A stretch of 64,000 nucleotides of DNA from Caulobacter sp. SLTY (GCF_009905535.1 NZ_JAAALA010000021.1:1-64000); one strand, 5' to 3'; positions 30,842 through 39,042 are shown, counted from the stretch's first letter. The notes: a model not told the origin generated them from the letters alone. Translations and numbers: made by a program.

Positions 30842-31144
30842 TTGATTAGCATTGAAGAACTTCGCGCCCTTGAAGGCTTTGAGTGGATCGCCAAGCCGCG
30901 CGAAAACCTGGCTTCGCAGGACACCCTCCTTTGGGCCGCCGTTGAAGAACTCGCCTCCGCCCTGGAGGTCGAACTCGAACCGGAGCACTTCATCGAAGCC
31001 GAGCCCCGCATCGTCCTGATCATCGCTGGGGCGGTCGACTACTTCCTCGAGATCGGCCATCCGCCCCCTCACGCGGCGGCTCACGTGCTCTTGATGGCCG
31101 AACGTCTGAAGCGCGGACTGACGGCGCGGGGCGGCGACAAGTAG
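30842..31144 (+). CDS. Small acidic hypothetical protein
   Basis: 100 aa, strongly acidic and helical in appearance (ISIEELRALEGFEWIAKPRE; ALEVELEPEHFIEAEPRIVL). TTG start with GGAG 9 nt upstream; no in-frame ATG lies near the start. A 6-bp hairpin (TCGCTC/GAGCGA, 30799-30816) precedes it. No family recognised. An acidic protein next to a defence operon could be an inhibitor or anti-DNA-mimic regulator, but that is speculation. Confidence 0.55.
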   Translation: MISIEELRALEGFEWIAKPRENLASQDTLLWAAVEELASALEVELEPEHFIEAEPRIVLIIAGAVDYFLEIGHPPPHAAAHVLLMAERLKRGLTARGGDK

Positions 31145-31157
31145 CGCCGCTTAGCAC

Positions 31158-31193
31158 TGGGTCTCTACGGCCGTTTTCCGGCCCGTAGAGACC
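31158..31193 (+). terminator. Hairpin after the acidic small gene
   Basis: 12-bp perfect stem, GGGTCTCTACGG/CCGTAGAGACCC, around a 12-nt loop, 13 bp past the stop. No U-tract follows, so it may terminate weakly or need Rho. Confidence 0.5.
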
Positions 31194-31407
31194 CCTCGCC
31201 CCATTCAGAGATGTCGCCTAGCCGATATCCAGATCTGGGCCCCAGTGGGGCCTGGAGAGTCTGCAATCGCAATATCACTTTTCAGCGCCCTGACCGCGCA
31301 GGTGCAGCCCCCCCGAAGAGCGGGCCCCCGAACCCTGTCCGAGGGCTGACCAGGCGATCCGCGTCTTCGACGCTCAGCTCGCGTGCTGGGTTCGAGAGCT
31401 GCCCGAC

Positions 31408-31626
31408 TTGCCGCCCGAGGACCGGGTTCGGCCGACCTTACCCGAGGTAACGCCGGAAGGGGATGGGTCGGAGGTGTTCTGGGACGTGTTCGACGTTCAG
31501 ACCGGCCGCCGGTTGTGGTCGATCGAGGCTGCCGACTTCGAAGCGGCCTTGTTCGAGAAGCGCCGCCTGTACCGGTTGGCGGGTGGCAAGTCGGGCAGGG
31601 GCTATCTCGCGCCGGCCGAGGATTGA
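31408..31626 (+). CDS. Small hypothetical protein, paralogue 1 of duplicated module
   Basis: 72 aa from a TTG; the frame is open further left to 31294 and reads like protein (IRVFDAQLACWVRELPD), but has no ATG/GTG start there, so the gene may be longer with a damaged start. The C-terminus DFEAALFEKRRLYRLAGGKS is nearly repeated in the 41-aa frame at 32426. It ends just before a GGGCGGA/TCCGCCC hairpin and the AT-rich promoter of the first HNH-like gene. Function unknown. Confidence 0.5.
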   Translation: MPPEDRVRPTLPEVTPEGDGSEVFWDVFDVQTGRRLWSIEAADFEAALFEKRRLYRLAGGKSGRGYLAPAED

Positions 31627-31634
31627 CCAAGGTA

Positions 31635-31661
31635 GGGCGGATTGCAGCTGGCGGTCCGCCC
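31635..31661 (+). terminator. Conserved hairpin of module copy 1
   Basis: 7-bp stem GGGCGGA/TCCGCCC directly after the 72-aa frame. The same stem with a different loop stands after the paralogous 41-aa frame (32560-32592). No T-run. Confidence 0.45.
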
Positions 31662-31668
31662 CCCGGCT

Positions 31669-31783
31669 GGGTTTCGGGTACCCCCACCTTTATCTCTTCA
31701 ACAATTTGTCCTTTAGAAAAGTATAGTAGATATAATTTAAGATAGGACTTTAGATTGGACGGTAGCTGGAGTACCTTAAACTC
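31669..31783. promoter_or_regulatory. AT-rich promoter region framed by 16-bp imperfect inverted repeat (copy 1)
   Basis: Arms at 31669-31684 and 31768-31783 match at 12 of 16 positions; two of the mismatches are G-U compatible. The 83 nt between arms are very AT-rich and hold TATAGTAG (31722-31729), a likely -10, and TTGGACGGT near the right arm. It aligns without gaps to copy 2. The mRNA leader to the ATG ends in ATATCCAGTAGAC, nearly identical in copy 2. Confidence 0.65.
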
Positions 31784-31810
31784 TTCACTTGAAGGGAATA
31801 TCCAGTAGAC

Positions 31811-32383
31811 ATGGCGCGTCCTCGCATACCTATGCTGACACGCTTGGCGCGCCTCCTATCAGTTTCCGAGGAACAACTCCAGACCACGCTCGATAGCTGG
31901 CCTCCCGAGGAAGCTCACCAATATCGCTGCATGGATGGGCCCCGCAAGATCACCATTACAGCCCCCTGCATGGCCGGCTCTCAGACTATCCGAACCTCCA
32001 CCCCAACTGGCGGTTCGACCCGCACCACCATCGGCGCCCTGTTCGAGCTGATCCTCGATCGTCCGCTTCACAAGAGCTGGCGGCCGATCCGTCTCTGCGC
32101 CTCGCCGGACTGTCGTAATCCGCTCCACTACGAGCTGACCGTCATCAACCACACCGATGGCACCATTGGCGAGAACCTGCCTCTGCGCTGCTTCCGCAAC
32201 CACCTGGCCCAGCAACTGGCTGGGGAAGTCGAAGACGATCCCGAGGACGTCATCGACACCGTTCTGTCCGTCGACGGCGGCCGGGACATGACACCCGAAG
32301 CGCTCAGCGAGCGGTTCATGGGCGGCTACACGCCGGCCCAATTCGCCGAGGCCCTGAAGGCGATCCGCGCCCAAGGTCTCTGA
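31811..32383 (+). CDS. Hypothetical protein with HNH-like Cys/His cluster, paralogue 1
   Basis: 190 aa. The N-terminus MARPRIPMLTRLARLLSVSE suggests a helix-turn-helix-like region. The core FELILDRPLHKSWRPIRLC, then CRNPLHYEL (about residues 75-108), resembles the C..C-NP-H half of phage HNH proteins, where it binds zinc or DNA; no clear catalytic His/Asn pair is seen, so a DNA-binding role is as likely as a nuclease. The acidic helical C-terminus has GEVEDDPEDVIDT. A paralogue stands 930 bp downstream. No Shine-Dalgarno; the bases before the ATG are conserved between copies. Confidence 0.7.
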   Translation: MARPRIPMLTRLARLLSVSEEQLQTTLDSWPPEEAHQYRCMDGPRKITITAPCMAGSQTIRTSTPTGGSTRTTIGALFELILDRPLHKSWRPIRLCASPDCRNPLHYELTVINHTDGTIGENLPLRCFRNHLAQQLAGEVEDDPEDVIDTVLSVDGGRDMTPEALSERFMGGYTPAQFAEALKAIRAQGL

Positions 32384-32425
32384 TCCGCCACCCAAACCCT
32401 GGGTAAGGCAATCCTCGCAGACAGC

Positions 32426-32551
32426 ATGACCGACCACTGGCGAACCGACCCAGGCCGTGATTTCGAGAGGGCCTTGATCGAGAAGCGACGCCTGTGCCGG
32501 TTGGCAGGCGGTCGTAGCGGCTGGGGATACCTGGCCGAGGCCCGCGACTGA
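32426..32551 (+). CDS. Truncated paralogue of the 72-aa protein (41 aa)
   Basis: Frame from ATG: MTDHWRTDPGRDFERALIEK, then KRRLCRLAGGRSGWGYLAEA. It matches the last about 30 residues of the 72-aa frame (EKRRL.RLAGG..G.GYLA), while the N-terminal part is missing. It is either a remnant left by the tandem duplication or a minimal gene. It sits 42 bp after the first HNH-like gene. Confidence 0.4.
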   Translation: MTDHWRTDPGRDFERALIEKRRLCRLAGGRSGWGYLAEARD

Positions 32552-32559
32552 CCAGGGTA

Positions 32560-32592
32560 GGGCGGATTGCCGCTGCGGCTCGCGGTCCGCCC
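32560..32592 (+). terminator. Conserved hairpin of module copy 2
   Basis: GGGCGGA/TCCGCCC stem as in copy 1, with a possible inner CCGC/GCGG stem. Follows the 41-aa frame by 8 bp. Confidence 0.45.
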
Positions 32593-32599
32593 TGACTGG

Positions 32600-32714
32600 G
32601 AGTTTGGTTTACCCCCTCTCTATATCTAATTGTTATCTATTTTTTATAAATATATAGTAGTAGTAAAAAAATATTAGTTTTTGTTTTGGACGGTCGATGG
32701 GGTAAACCAAACTC
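32600..32714. promoter_or_regulatory. AT-rich promoter region framed by perfect 16-bp inverted repeat (copy 2)
   Basis: Arms at 32600-32615 and 32699-32714 are exact reverse complements, again 83 nt apart. Inside are a -35-like TTGTTA (32630-32635), 17 bp, and a -10-like TATAGT (32653-32658), plus TTGGACGGT by the right arm. The left arm lies upstream of -35 and the right arm in the 5' leader, fitting a two-site operator with a DNA loop (arm centres 99 bp apart), or pairing in a longer read-through RNA. Confidence 0.7.
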
Positions 32715-32740
32715 AGTGTTCACACAGATATCCAGTAGAT

Positions 32741-33262
32741 ATGTCTCGACCAAGCAAGCCGTTGCTGGCCCGGGTCGCCAGCCTCCTAGCAGTTTCTGAG
32801 CAGGAACTCCAGACCCTGCTCGATAGCTGGCCGACCCCCACTGCCAGCCAATATCAGTGCCTGCATGGTCCAGTCGTCATCAAACACGGCCGGTCCACCC
32901 GGCGGACCATATCCGCGATCTTCGAGCTGATCCTCGATCGCCCGCTTCACAAGAGCTGGCGACCGACACGCCTGTGTGGCATCGAGACCTGCCGGAACCC
33001 GCTGCACTACGAGCTGCGGACCATCCACCATGTCGATGGCACGGTCTCCGAGCCGCTGCCGATGCGCTGTTTCCAGATTGACCTCGCCCAACAACTGGCC
33101 GGCGAGGTCGAAGACGACCCCGAGGACGTCATCGACACCCTGCTGGCCATAGAAGGCGGCCGGGACATGACGCCCGACGAGCTGCACGAGCGAACCGCTG
33201 GCATCTACAGCCCTTCGCAATACGCAGCTGCCCTAGAGGCGATCCACGCCGAAGGTCTCTGA
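32741..33262 (+). CDS. Hypothetical protein with HNH-like Cys/His cluster, paralogue 2
   Basis: 173 aa, paralogous to the gene 930 bp upstream along its whole length; differs mainly by a 17-residue deletion in the segment before the conserved FELILDRPLHKSW. It keeps RLCGIETCRNPLHYEL and GEVEDDPEDVIDT. The ATG is chosen by alignment to paralogue 1; the frame is open 20 codons further left, across the right repeat arm. Divergence between copies is substantial, so the duplication is old or the copies arrived separately. Confidence 0.7.
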   Translation: MSRPSKPLLARVASLLAVSEQELQTLLDSWPTPTASQYQCLHGPVVIKHGRSTRRTISAIFELILDRPLHKSWRPTRLCGIETCRNPLHYELRTIHHVDGTVSEPLPMRCFQIDLAQQLAGEVEDDPEDVIDTLLAIEGGRDMTPDELHERTAGIYSPSQYAAALEAIHAEGL

Positions 33263-33440
33263 TTTCGGATAATCACTGGACATAGGCCCGAACTACTCAC
33301 TCGGTCGCCAACTAGGCTCTAGACAGCAGGACTCCCGTCGGAGTCTATACAGCACATGCTCGTTGAAGACACCGCAGCCGCAGCCAGACGCTAGGCGCCG
33401 CTCACTGGCGGCGCCGGCGCACCACTGCGAGAGCCCTCAC

Positions 33441-33785
33441 ATGACCCAGCCTTCCCTGCTCACCTTTGACGAGGTCTGCGGAAAGCTGCGCGTATCCCAG
33501 AAGACCCTTCGGTCCATCATCGCGCGCGGCGAACTTCCCGCCCTCAAGGTCGGCGCCGCCTGGCGCATCCGATCCGACGATTTCTCCAAGTACATCGAGA
33601 CCCCATGTCCCTCTATAAGCGCGGCGCAACCTGGCACTACGACTTCACGATTGACGGCATCCGCCACCGCGGTTCGACCGGTTTCAAACTCAAGAAGGAC
33701 GCCGACGCCTTCGCTGACGCGCACCGCCGCGCTCTCATCCTGGGAATTGCATCTCCAGACCAAATCCCGACCGTTGGCGAGGTAG
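33441..33785 (+). CDS. Helix-turn-helix excisionase-like protein
   Basis: 114 aa as an open frame. The first 54 residues are a MerR/excisionase-type winged helix (LLTFDEVCGKLRVSQKTLRS, then ALKVGAAWRIRSDDFSKYIE). Beyond YIET the sequence is low-complexity Thr/Ser/Arg and overlaps the integrase gene by 181 bp in another frame, so the functional part is probably just the HTH. Likely directs excision with the integrase. A hairpin, GACTCC/GGAGTC (33330-33345), lies 95 bp upstream. Confidence 0.7.
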   Translation: MTQPSLLTFDEVCGKLRVSQKTLRSIIARGELPALKVGAAWRIRSDDFSKYIETPCPSISAAQPGTTTSRLTASATAVRPVSNSRRTPTPSLTRTAALSSWELHLQTKSRPLAR

Positions 33786-34720
33786 CCGACAAGTGGTTCG
33801 CCTCTCGCATTGCGCAGAACAAGACCGCGACCACTGTTGCTCAACGGATCAAGATCCTGTTCCGCCACTTGGACCCCAATCTTCCGGTCGATCAGGTCAG
33901 CCATGCCGTGATTGAGGACGCAATCCTTTCCAGGCGCCGCGAGCCCATCCGGCAGGGTGCGAAGAAGAACCCCCGGCCGCCGGCGCCCGCGACCGTAAAC
34001 CGCGATATGATCGACACCACACTCCGCCCGATCCTGGCCTACGCCGAAGAGATGGAGCACCCCATCAGGCGGATAAAGTGGGGCAAGCTTCGCCTCGCCC
34101 AACCTCCGGGTCTGATGCCGATCCTCTCGGACGATGTGCGCGCCCGCTGGCGTGCGGCGCTACCGGAATGGCATCGGCCCTTGTTCGATTTCTTCGAGCG
34201 CTACGGCCCCCGGCTCAAGGAGGCCTTCTTCCATCCCGACTGCCTCAACGTCGAAGCCGCGGAAGTCTACCTGCTCAACACAAAGAACGGGCGCAACCAC
34301 GCGCTGATCCTGTTGGAGGAGGATGTTCCTGACCTTGCCGCCCGCAAGGCCCGCGCCGTGGCCGCCGGGCTCGACACGATCTGGTTCCGCGACGACGGGG
34401 GCAGGCTGACGCCCATCCACTGGCGAGCCTTCCAGAGCGCCAGCAAACAGGCCCTCCGGGCTGCGGGCATCAAGGGGGTTCGACCGGTCCACGACCTGCG
34501 CCACCACGCCGCTACGACCCTCGCCCGGGACAGCGGAAGCCTGCGGCTGGTGCAGCAGCTCCTCAACCACCAGAACATCGCCAGCGCGGCGCGCTATTCG
34601 CAGGTCACCAAAGACGACCTCCGATCTGCGATGCGTCACGCCCACGGCACAACAGCGGCGCAAACAACGGAAACCTACAGCAAATTCAAAGAGGTATCCA
34701 GAGGCGGGACAGTCACCTAA
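33605..34720 (+). CDS. Tyrosine-type site-specific integrase
   Basis: 371 aa. The N-terminal arm-binding region MSLYKRGATWHYDFTIDG is typical of phage/island integrases. A SAM-like core-binding domain lies at about residues 55-150. The catalytic domain shows Arg in RYGPRLKE (about residue 200), HDLRHH (about 297) and the Tyr of NIASAARYSQ (about 330), with a His in LLNH. The last codon (ACC) and the TAA stop lie inside the right 49-bp repeat, so the gene end is supplied by tRNA-derived sequence. It acts on the anticodon-loop region of tRNA-Leu(UAG). Confidence 0.95.
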   Translation: MSLYKRGATWHYDFTIDGIRHRGSTGFKLKKDADAFADAHRRALILGIASPDQIPTVGEVADKWFASRIAQNKTATTVAQRIKILFRHLDPNLPVDQVSHAVIEDAILSRRREPIRQGAKKNPRPPAPATVNRDMIDTTLRPILAYAEEMEHPIRRIKWGKLRLAQPPGLMPILSDDVRARWRAALPEWHRPLFDFFERYGPRLKEAFFHPDCLNVEAAEVYLLNTKNGRNHALILLEEDVPDLAARKARAVAAGLDTIWFRDDGGRLTPIHWRAFQSASKQALRAAGIKGVRPVHDLRHHAATTLARDSGSLRLVQQLLNHQNIASAARYSQVTKDDLRSAMRHAHGTTAAQTTETYSKFKEVSRGGTVT

Positions 34721-34753
34721 ATCCAGTGCGTCTACCAGTTCCGCCACATCCGC
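34715..34753 (-). pseudogene. Stranded 5' half of tRNA-Leu(UAG)
   Basis: 39 nt from tRNA position 1 to the end of the anticodon loop, minus strand, with no 3' half. It was displaced when the island entered. If the ancestral promoter still fires, it would make a short tRNA-half transcript running antisense into the integrase gene. Confidence 0.85.
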
Positions 34754-34763
34754 AAGGTTCGCG
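34715..34763. repeat. Right attachment site core (49-bp direct repeat, copy 2)
   Basis: Exact copy of 9260-9308. Left neighbour is the integrase end, right neighbour is the ancestral upstream region of tRNA-Leu. Confidence 0.95.
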
Positions 34764-34767
34764 GGGA

Positions 34768-34796
34768 GGGATACGGGGGGTTGCAGCGGTAGGCAA
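34768..34796 (-). promoter_or_regulatory. Candidate ancestral tRNA-Leu promoter, now detached from the intact gene
   Basis: Minus strand: TTGCCT, 17 bp, TATCCC, 14 nt before the tRNA 5' end. Spacing fits a sigma-70-type stable-RNA promoter. The intact tRNA is 25.4 kb away at the other end of the island. Confidence 0.5.
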
Positions 34797-34830
34797 GTGA
34801 AGGACTCGTCATCCGGCGATGCGCCGTCGG

Positions 34831-36273
34831 TTATGGTCGCGCCAGCAACCTGCCCAGCCTGGCGGGGGCCAAATCCGGCAGGTCTTCCGCGATCAGGCCC
34901 GGGCCGAACCGGCCGGCGCAGTCGGCGTGGATCCAGGCGGCGGCGCAGGCGGCGAGGAAGCTGTCCATGCCCTGGGCGATCAGGCCGGCGATGAAGCCGG
35001 CCAGCACGTCGCCGGAGCCGGCGGTGGCCAGCCAGGGCGTGCCGTTGAGGTTGACGGCGGCGCGGCCGTCGGGGGCGGCAATGACGGTGTCCGGTCCTTT
35101 AAGCAGCACCACGGCGCCGGCCCGCATCGACGCCGCCCGGGCGGCCTCGATGCGGGTGGGACCGGCGTCGAGCAGGCCGGGGAACAGGCGTTCGAACTCA
35201 CCGGGATGGGGGGTGAGCACGTCATCCTTGTCGAGCACGTCGAACAGGTCATCCGGGCGGTCGCGGAACACGGTCAGGGCGTCGGCGTCGACCACCAGGG
35301 CGGCGCCGGTGCGGGTCAGGGCGAAGAGGTTGGCGCGGGTGGCCGGGGTGACGCCGGCGGCGGGGCCGATGACTGCGGCGTCGGCGGCCCCGGCCAGGGC
35401 GGCGAGGTCGGCGTCGCTGTCGAAGGCGCGGACCATCACCGCCTCCAGGGCGGCGGCGTAGATCGGACCGGCGGCGGGCGGGCTGAGCACGGTCACCAAG
35501 CCGGCGCCTATCCTGAGTGCGCCCCGGGCCGACAGCCGCGCCGCGCCGGTGTGCAGGCCGTCGCCGCCGACCACCACGGCGCGGCCACGGGAATGCTTGT
35601 GGGTGGCGGGGGTCGGGAAAGGCATTGCGCGGCGCCAGAGGTCCGGCGTGTTCTCGATCAGCTGGGACGGGGTGAGGCCGAGGCCGATGTCGGCGACCTG
35701 GATCTGGCCGCAGGCGGCCGCGCCGGGCTGGAGGACATGGCCGAGCTTGCGGCGGTGGAAGGTGACGGTCAGGTCAGCGCGGAAAGCGGTGTCGCCGCGC
35801 GGTTGGCCGGTGTTTCCGTCGATGCCGCTGGGGATGTCGACCGCGATCACCTGGGGATGGCCGTGGGAGGCGCGGGCGGCTGCCAGGGCCTCGCCCTCCA
35901 GCGGTCGGGTCAGGCCGGCGCCGAACAGGGCGTCGACCACCAGGTCGGCCGGCGGGCCGCCGCCGATGCGGTAGGTGGGACCGGTCCAGCGCTGGGCGTT
36001 GGCGCGGGCGTCGGCGGTGGTCGGCGGTCCGGACGCCTCGACCCAGACGCGCCAACCTCGCCGCTTGAGCAGTCGGGCGATCACATAGCCATCGCCTCCG
36101 TTGTTCCCCGGCCCGCACAGCACCGCCACCTTGCAGGCGCGGGTGCGGGCCACGATGGCGTCCGTCACTGCCTGGCCGGCGCGCTCCATAAGGGTCAGGC
36201 TGGGGGTTCCGGCCGCCACGGCCGCCGCGTCGGCGGCGGTCATCTCGGCGACGGTCAGGATTTCACGCGACAT
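34831..36273 (-). CDS. nnr: Bifunctional NAD(P)HX epimerase / ADP-dependent NAD(P)HX dehydratase
   Basis: 480 aa; repairs hydrated NAD(P)H. The N-terminal YjeF_N epimerase domain (about 1-210) has LCGPGNNGGDGYV and VAVDIPSGIDGNTG. The C-terminal carbohydrate-kinase-like dehydratase domain (about 225-475) has AVIGPAAG, LTPHPGEFERL and the NLNGTPWLATAGSGDVLAG ADP-site block. Both domains look complete. In the ancestral chromosome it preceded tRNA-Leu on the same strand. Confidence 0.93.
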   Translation of the reverse strand: MSREILTVAEMTAADAAAVAAGTPSLTLMERAGQAVTDAIVARTRACKVAVLCGPGNNGGDGYVIARLLKRRGWRVWVEASGPPTTADARANAQRWTGPTYRIGGGPPADLVVDALFGAGLTRPLEGEALAAARASHGHPQVIAVDIPSGIDGNTGQPRGDTAFRADLTVTFHRRKLGHVLQPGAAACGQIQVADIGLGLTPSQLIENTPDLWRRAMPFPTPATHKHSRGRAVVVGGDGLHTGAARLSARGALRIGAGLVTVLSPPAAGPIYAAALEAVMVRAFDSDADLAALAGAADAAVIGPAAGVTPATRANLFALTRTGAALVVDADALTVFRDRPDDLFDVLDKDDVLTPHPGEFERLFPGLLDAGPTRIEAARAASMRAGAVVLLKGPDTVIAAPDGRAAVNLNGTPWLATAGSGDVLAGFIAGLIAQGMDSFLAACAAAWIHADCAGRFGPGLIAEDLPDLAPARLGRLLARP

Positions 36274-36321
36274 CGGCGAACAATCGCATGCGGCGGGAGC
36301 GGTCTCAATCGCCGCCCTGCG

Positions 36322-36891
36322 TCAGAGGACCTGCGTTGCCGCCTCGGCGCCCTTTTCGACCAGCATCAGCCGGCCGTCGATGATCTCGAACCGGGTGATC
36401 GAGGTGTGGTCGGGGCGGAAGCCCATGACGCGGTCGTCCTCAAGCGCCGTCGAGACTGCCGCGTTGATCGCAACGTAGTGGCTGAACACCGCGGCGCCGG
36501 GATACTCGGCCACGGCGGCGGCCACCGAGCGGCGCCACTGGTCGTAGTCGAGGTCGCCCTTGATCTCGCGCCACAGGCCGCCGAACGCCGCGCGCAACCA
36601 GCCGGGGCGGGTGTCGAGGGTTTCGGCGCTGGGGGTCGGGATCTCGCCGACGCGGGGATCGATCACCAGGTCGACGCCGAGCGCCTCGGCGGTCGGGGCG
36701 GCGGTCTCGCGGCACCGGCGCAGGGGGGAGCTGACCACCTGGGTGGGGCGCAGGCCGTCCGGCAGGGCCAGCAGAGCCTCGGCGGCGGCGCGGGCCTGGG
36801 CGCGACCGGCGTCGTCGAGGCCGGGGTCCTCGTCGGCGTCGCCCCAGGTGGAGGCCGGCTTGCCGTGGCGGATCATGTGGACGTGAGGCAT
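36322..36891 (-). CDS. Histidine phosphatase family protein
   Basis: 189 aa phosphoglycerate-mutase-like phosphatase. The RHG motif IRHGKPAS at residues 7-14 holds the phosphohistidine; the second arginine is in SSPLRRCRET, and the distal His is in FSHYVAINA. Substrate unknown. It lies 48 bp upstream of nnr and 5 bp downstream of the thiolase-like gene, probably one operon. Confidence 0.88.
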   Translation of the reverse strand: MPHVHMIRHGKPASTWGDADEDPGLDDAGRAQARAAAEALLALPDGLRPTQVVSSPLRRCRETAAPTAEALGVDLVIDPRVGEIPTPSAETLDTRPGWLRAAFGGLWREIKGDLDYDQWRRSVAAAVAEYPGAAVFSHYVAINAAVSTALEDDRVMGFRPDHTSITRFEIIDGRLMLVEKGAEAATQVL

Positions 36892-36896
36892 TCAGG

Positions 36897-38435
36897 TCAG
36901 TCCGGGACGAAGAGGTTGCGCTTGCCGTCGGGGTGGCGGCTTACCACGCCCGTGCGGCCGACGCCCTCGCTGGTCTCCAGGCTCTTGAGGATCTCCGGCT
37001 CCTTGGGCGCCACCGCCACGAAGCGGCGGCCCTGCGCATCTCGGCCGATGACCACCCCGCCGCGATAGTCGTCGCGGTCGTGAATGACCGTGTAGGCCTC
37101 GATGGTCGCCGGACCTTCCGGGGTTTCGGTGATCTCCGGATGCGGCAGGGCGTCGATCTTGGCCTGGATGATCTTCGGGTCCTGGCGGTCGAACGGCTTG
37201 TCGGGCGGCGTGGTCGAGTAGACGCCGGTCGATTGCTTGGTCAGGAACCAGCCGTTGGCGGTGCACAGCCCCCACTTGCCGCGCCCGGCGCGCAGGGCGG
37301 CGATCATCTCGGCGATGCCGTGCATGGCGTAGTTGTTCCCCGGCCCGCCGAAATAGGGCAGCCCGCCGGTCAGGGTGAAGCCGCGCGGGTCGTCGATCTT
37401 CAGGCCCAGTTCCTCGATCCCGACCTCAACAGCGATCGGGAAACAGCTGTAGATGTCGAAGAGGTCAATATCGTCGATAGTGACCCCAGCCATCTCCAGC
37501 GCCCGCTGGCCGGTCAGGCGCATGGCCGGGCTGGAATGGTAGTTCTGGCGCTCCAGCGGGAACCACAGGTCCGAAGCGTCGGCGCAGCCGTGCAGGTAGA
37601 CCCATTTGTCTTCCGGAACGCCCAGCTCCCGCGCCTTCCTGGCCGAACAGACCAGGACGCCGGCCGACTGGTCGACCTGCATGATGGCGTTGAGATTCTT
37701 CGGGTAGGGAAACCCGATCATCCGGTTCTTCTCGCTGACCGTGGTCAGCTCCTCGACCGACTTTTCGACCGGGAACCAGGCGTGGGGATTTTGCGCCGCC
37801 ACCTTGGTGAACGGCGCGAACAGTTCGCCCAACCGCCGCTGATGATCCTCGATCGAGCGGCCGTCACGGGCGCGCAGGGCATTCTCGAACACCGGATAGA
37901 TGTTGATCGGCCGATCCAGGCCATGGGCGGCTTCGTAGGGCGTCGCGCCGGGGCGACCGTCGCCGATCCGCACCGGCTCCTCTTCGATCTCATCGCCATA
38001 GCCTTCGAACCCATGGCCGCCCTTCAACCGCTTCATCAGCGAGCCGAGGAATTCCGCGCCGCAGGCGAAGCCGAACTGCGTCTCGCCCTTGGCGATGCGC
38101 TCGCAGAGGATGTTCAGCGCCTGCTGGGGGCTGTTGCCGCCCATGTGGCTGTAGACGGCGTAGGCCGGATCGGCGCCCAGCGCCCGGGCCAGGCTGGCCG
38201 GCGGGTTCTTCAGCCTCGGGAACGGCAGGTCCGACAGGGCGCCCGGCGCGTCCACCGTGAACCCGACCACCGCCAGGGCGTCCAGGTCGGCCAGCGCCGC
38301 CGCATCGATGCCGGCGTCCGCCGCCGCGCGATCCGCCGCAATCTTCAGCAATTCCAGCGGAGTGGGCGCCGTCTCCGGATTGCCCTTGTAGGTGAATTGG
38401 CCCGCTCCGATGAGAACCGGCGTCTCGTCCCGCAT
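36897..38435 (-). CDS. Thiolase-superfamily protein (acetyl-CoA acetyltransferase-like) without the usual nucleophile Cys
   Basis: 512 aa. Thiolase fold: the N-terminal half starts ETPVLIGAGQFTYKG, the C-terminal half has LFDIYSCFPIAVEVG and LCTANGWFLTKQSTG. Where SCP-x-like thiolases have Cys in NACxSG, this protein has HMGGNSPQQALN (about residues 97-108), with no Cys. It may be a degradative enzyme of altered chemistry or a steroid/lipid-related non-condensing homologue. The ATG is preceded by GGAG at 8 nt; the frame extends 20 codons further without support. Confidence 0.82.
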   Translation of the reverse strand: MRDETPVLIGAGQFTYKGNPETAPTPLELLKIAADRAAADAGIDAAALADLDALAVVGFTVDAPGALSDLPFPRLKNPPASLARALGADPAYAVYSHMGGNSPQQALNILCERIAKGETQFGFACGAEFLGSLMKRLKGGHGFEGYGDEIEEEPVRIGDGRPGATPYEAAHGLDRPINIYPVFENALRARDGRSIEDHQRRLGELFAPFTKVAAQNPHAWFPVEKSVEELTTVSEKNRMIGFPYPKNLNAIMQVDQSAGVLVCSARKARELGVPEDKWVYLHGCADASDLWFPLERQNYHSSPAMRLTGQRALEMAGVTIDDIDLFDIYSCFPIAVEVGIEELGLKIDDPRGFTLTGGLPYFGGPGNNYAMHGIAEMIAALRAGRGKWGLCTANGWFLTKQSTGVYSTTPPDKPFDRQDPKIIQAKIDALPHPEITETPEGPATIEAYTVIHDRDDYRGGVVIGRDAQGRRFVAVAPKEPEILKSLETSEGVGRTGVVSRHPDGKRNLFVPD

Positions 38436-38584
38436 CTTCCGCACTCCGCGACTGGTGGATGGGTCCGGATAAGGCCATGACGCGGCGGTATCCAAGCGGT
38501 TTCAGGCCCTGCTCGAAAGCCGGGCGCCAGGCGCCTTGATTTGCGGCGCCGGGCGGTTTCCACTGGCGCCGCTGCAACCGGTGA

Positions 38585-39001
<417 letters not shown>

Positions 39002-39042
39002 GAAAACATCATCGAAATCAATAACCTAGGGGATAGGTTCTC

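Noticed and set aside
31669..32714. Retron or transposon-end explanation for the 16-bp inverted repeats
   Set aside because: No reverse transcriptase or transposase in the module, no target-site duplications seen, and the promoter sits between the arms.
34819..37068. 749-codon frame opposite nnr and the phosphatase gene
   Set aside because: Gly/Ala-rich shadow; both minus-strand genes have full motif sets.
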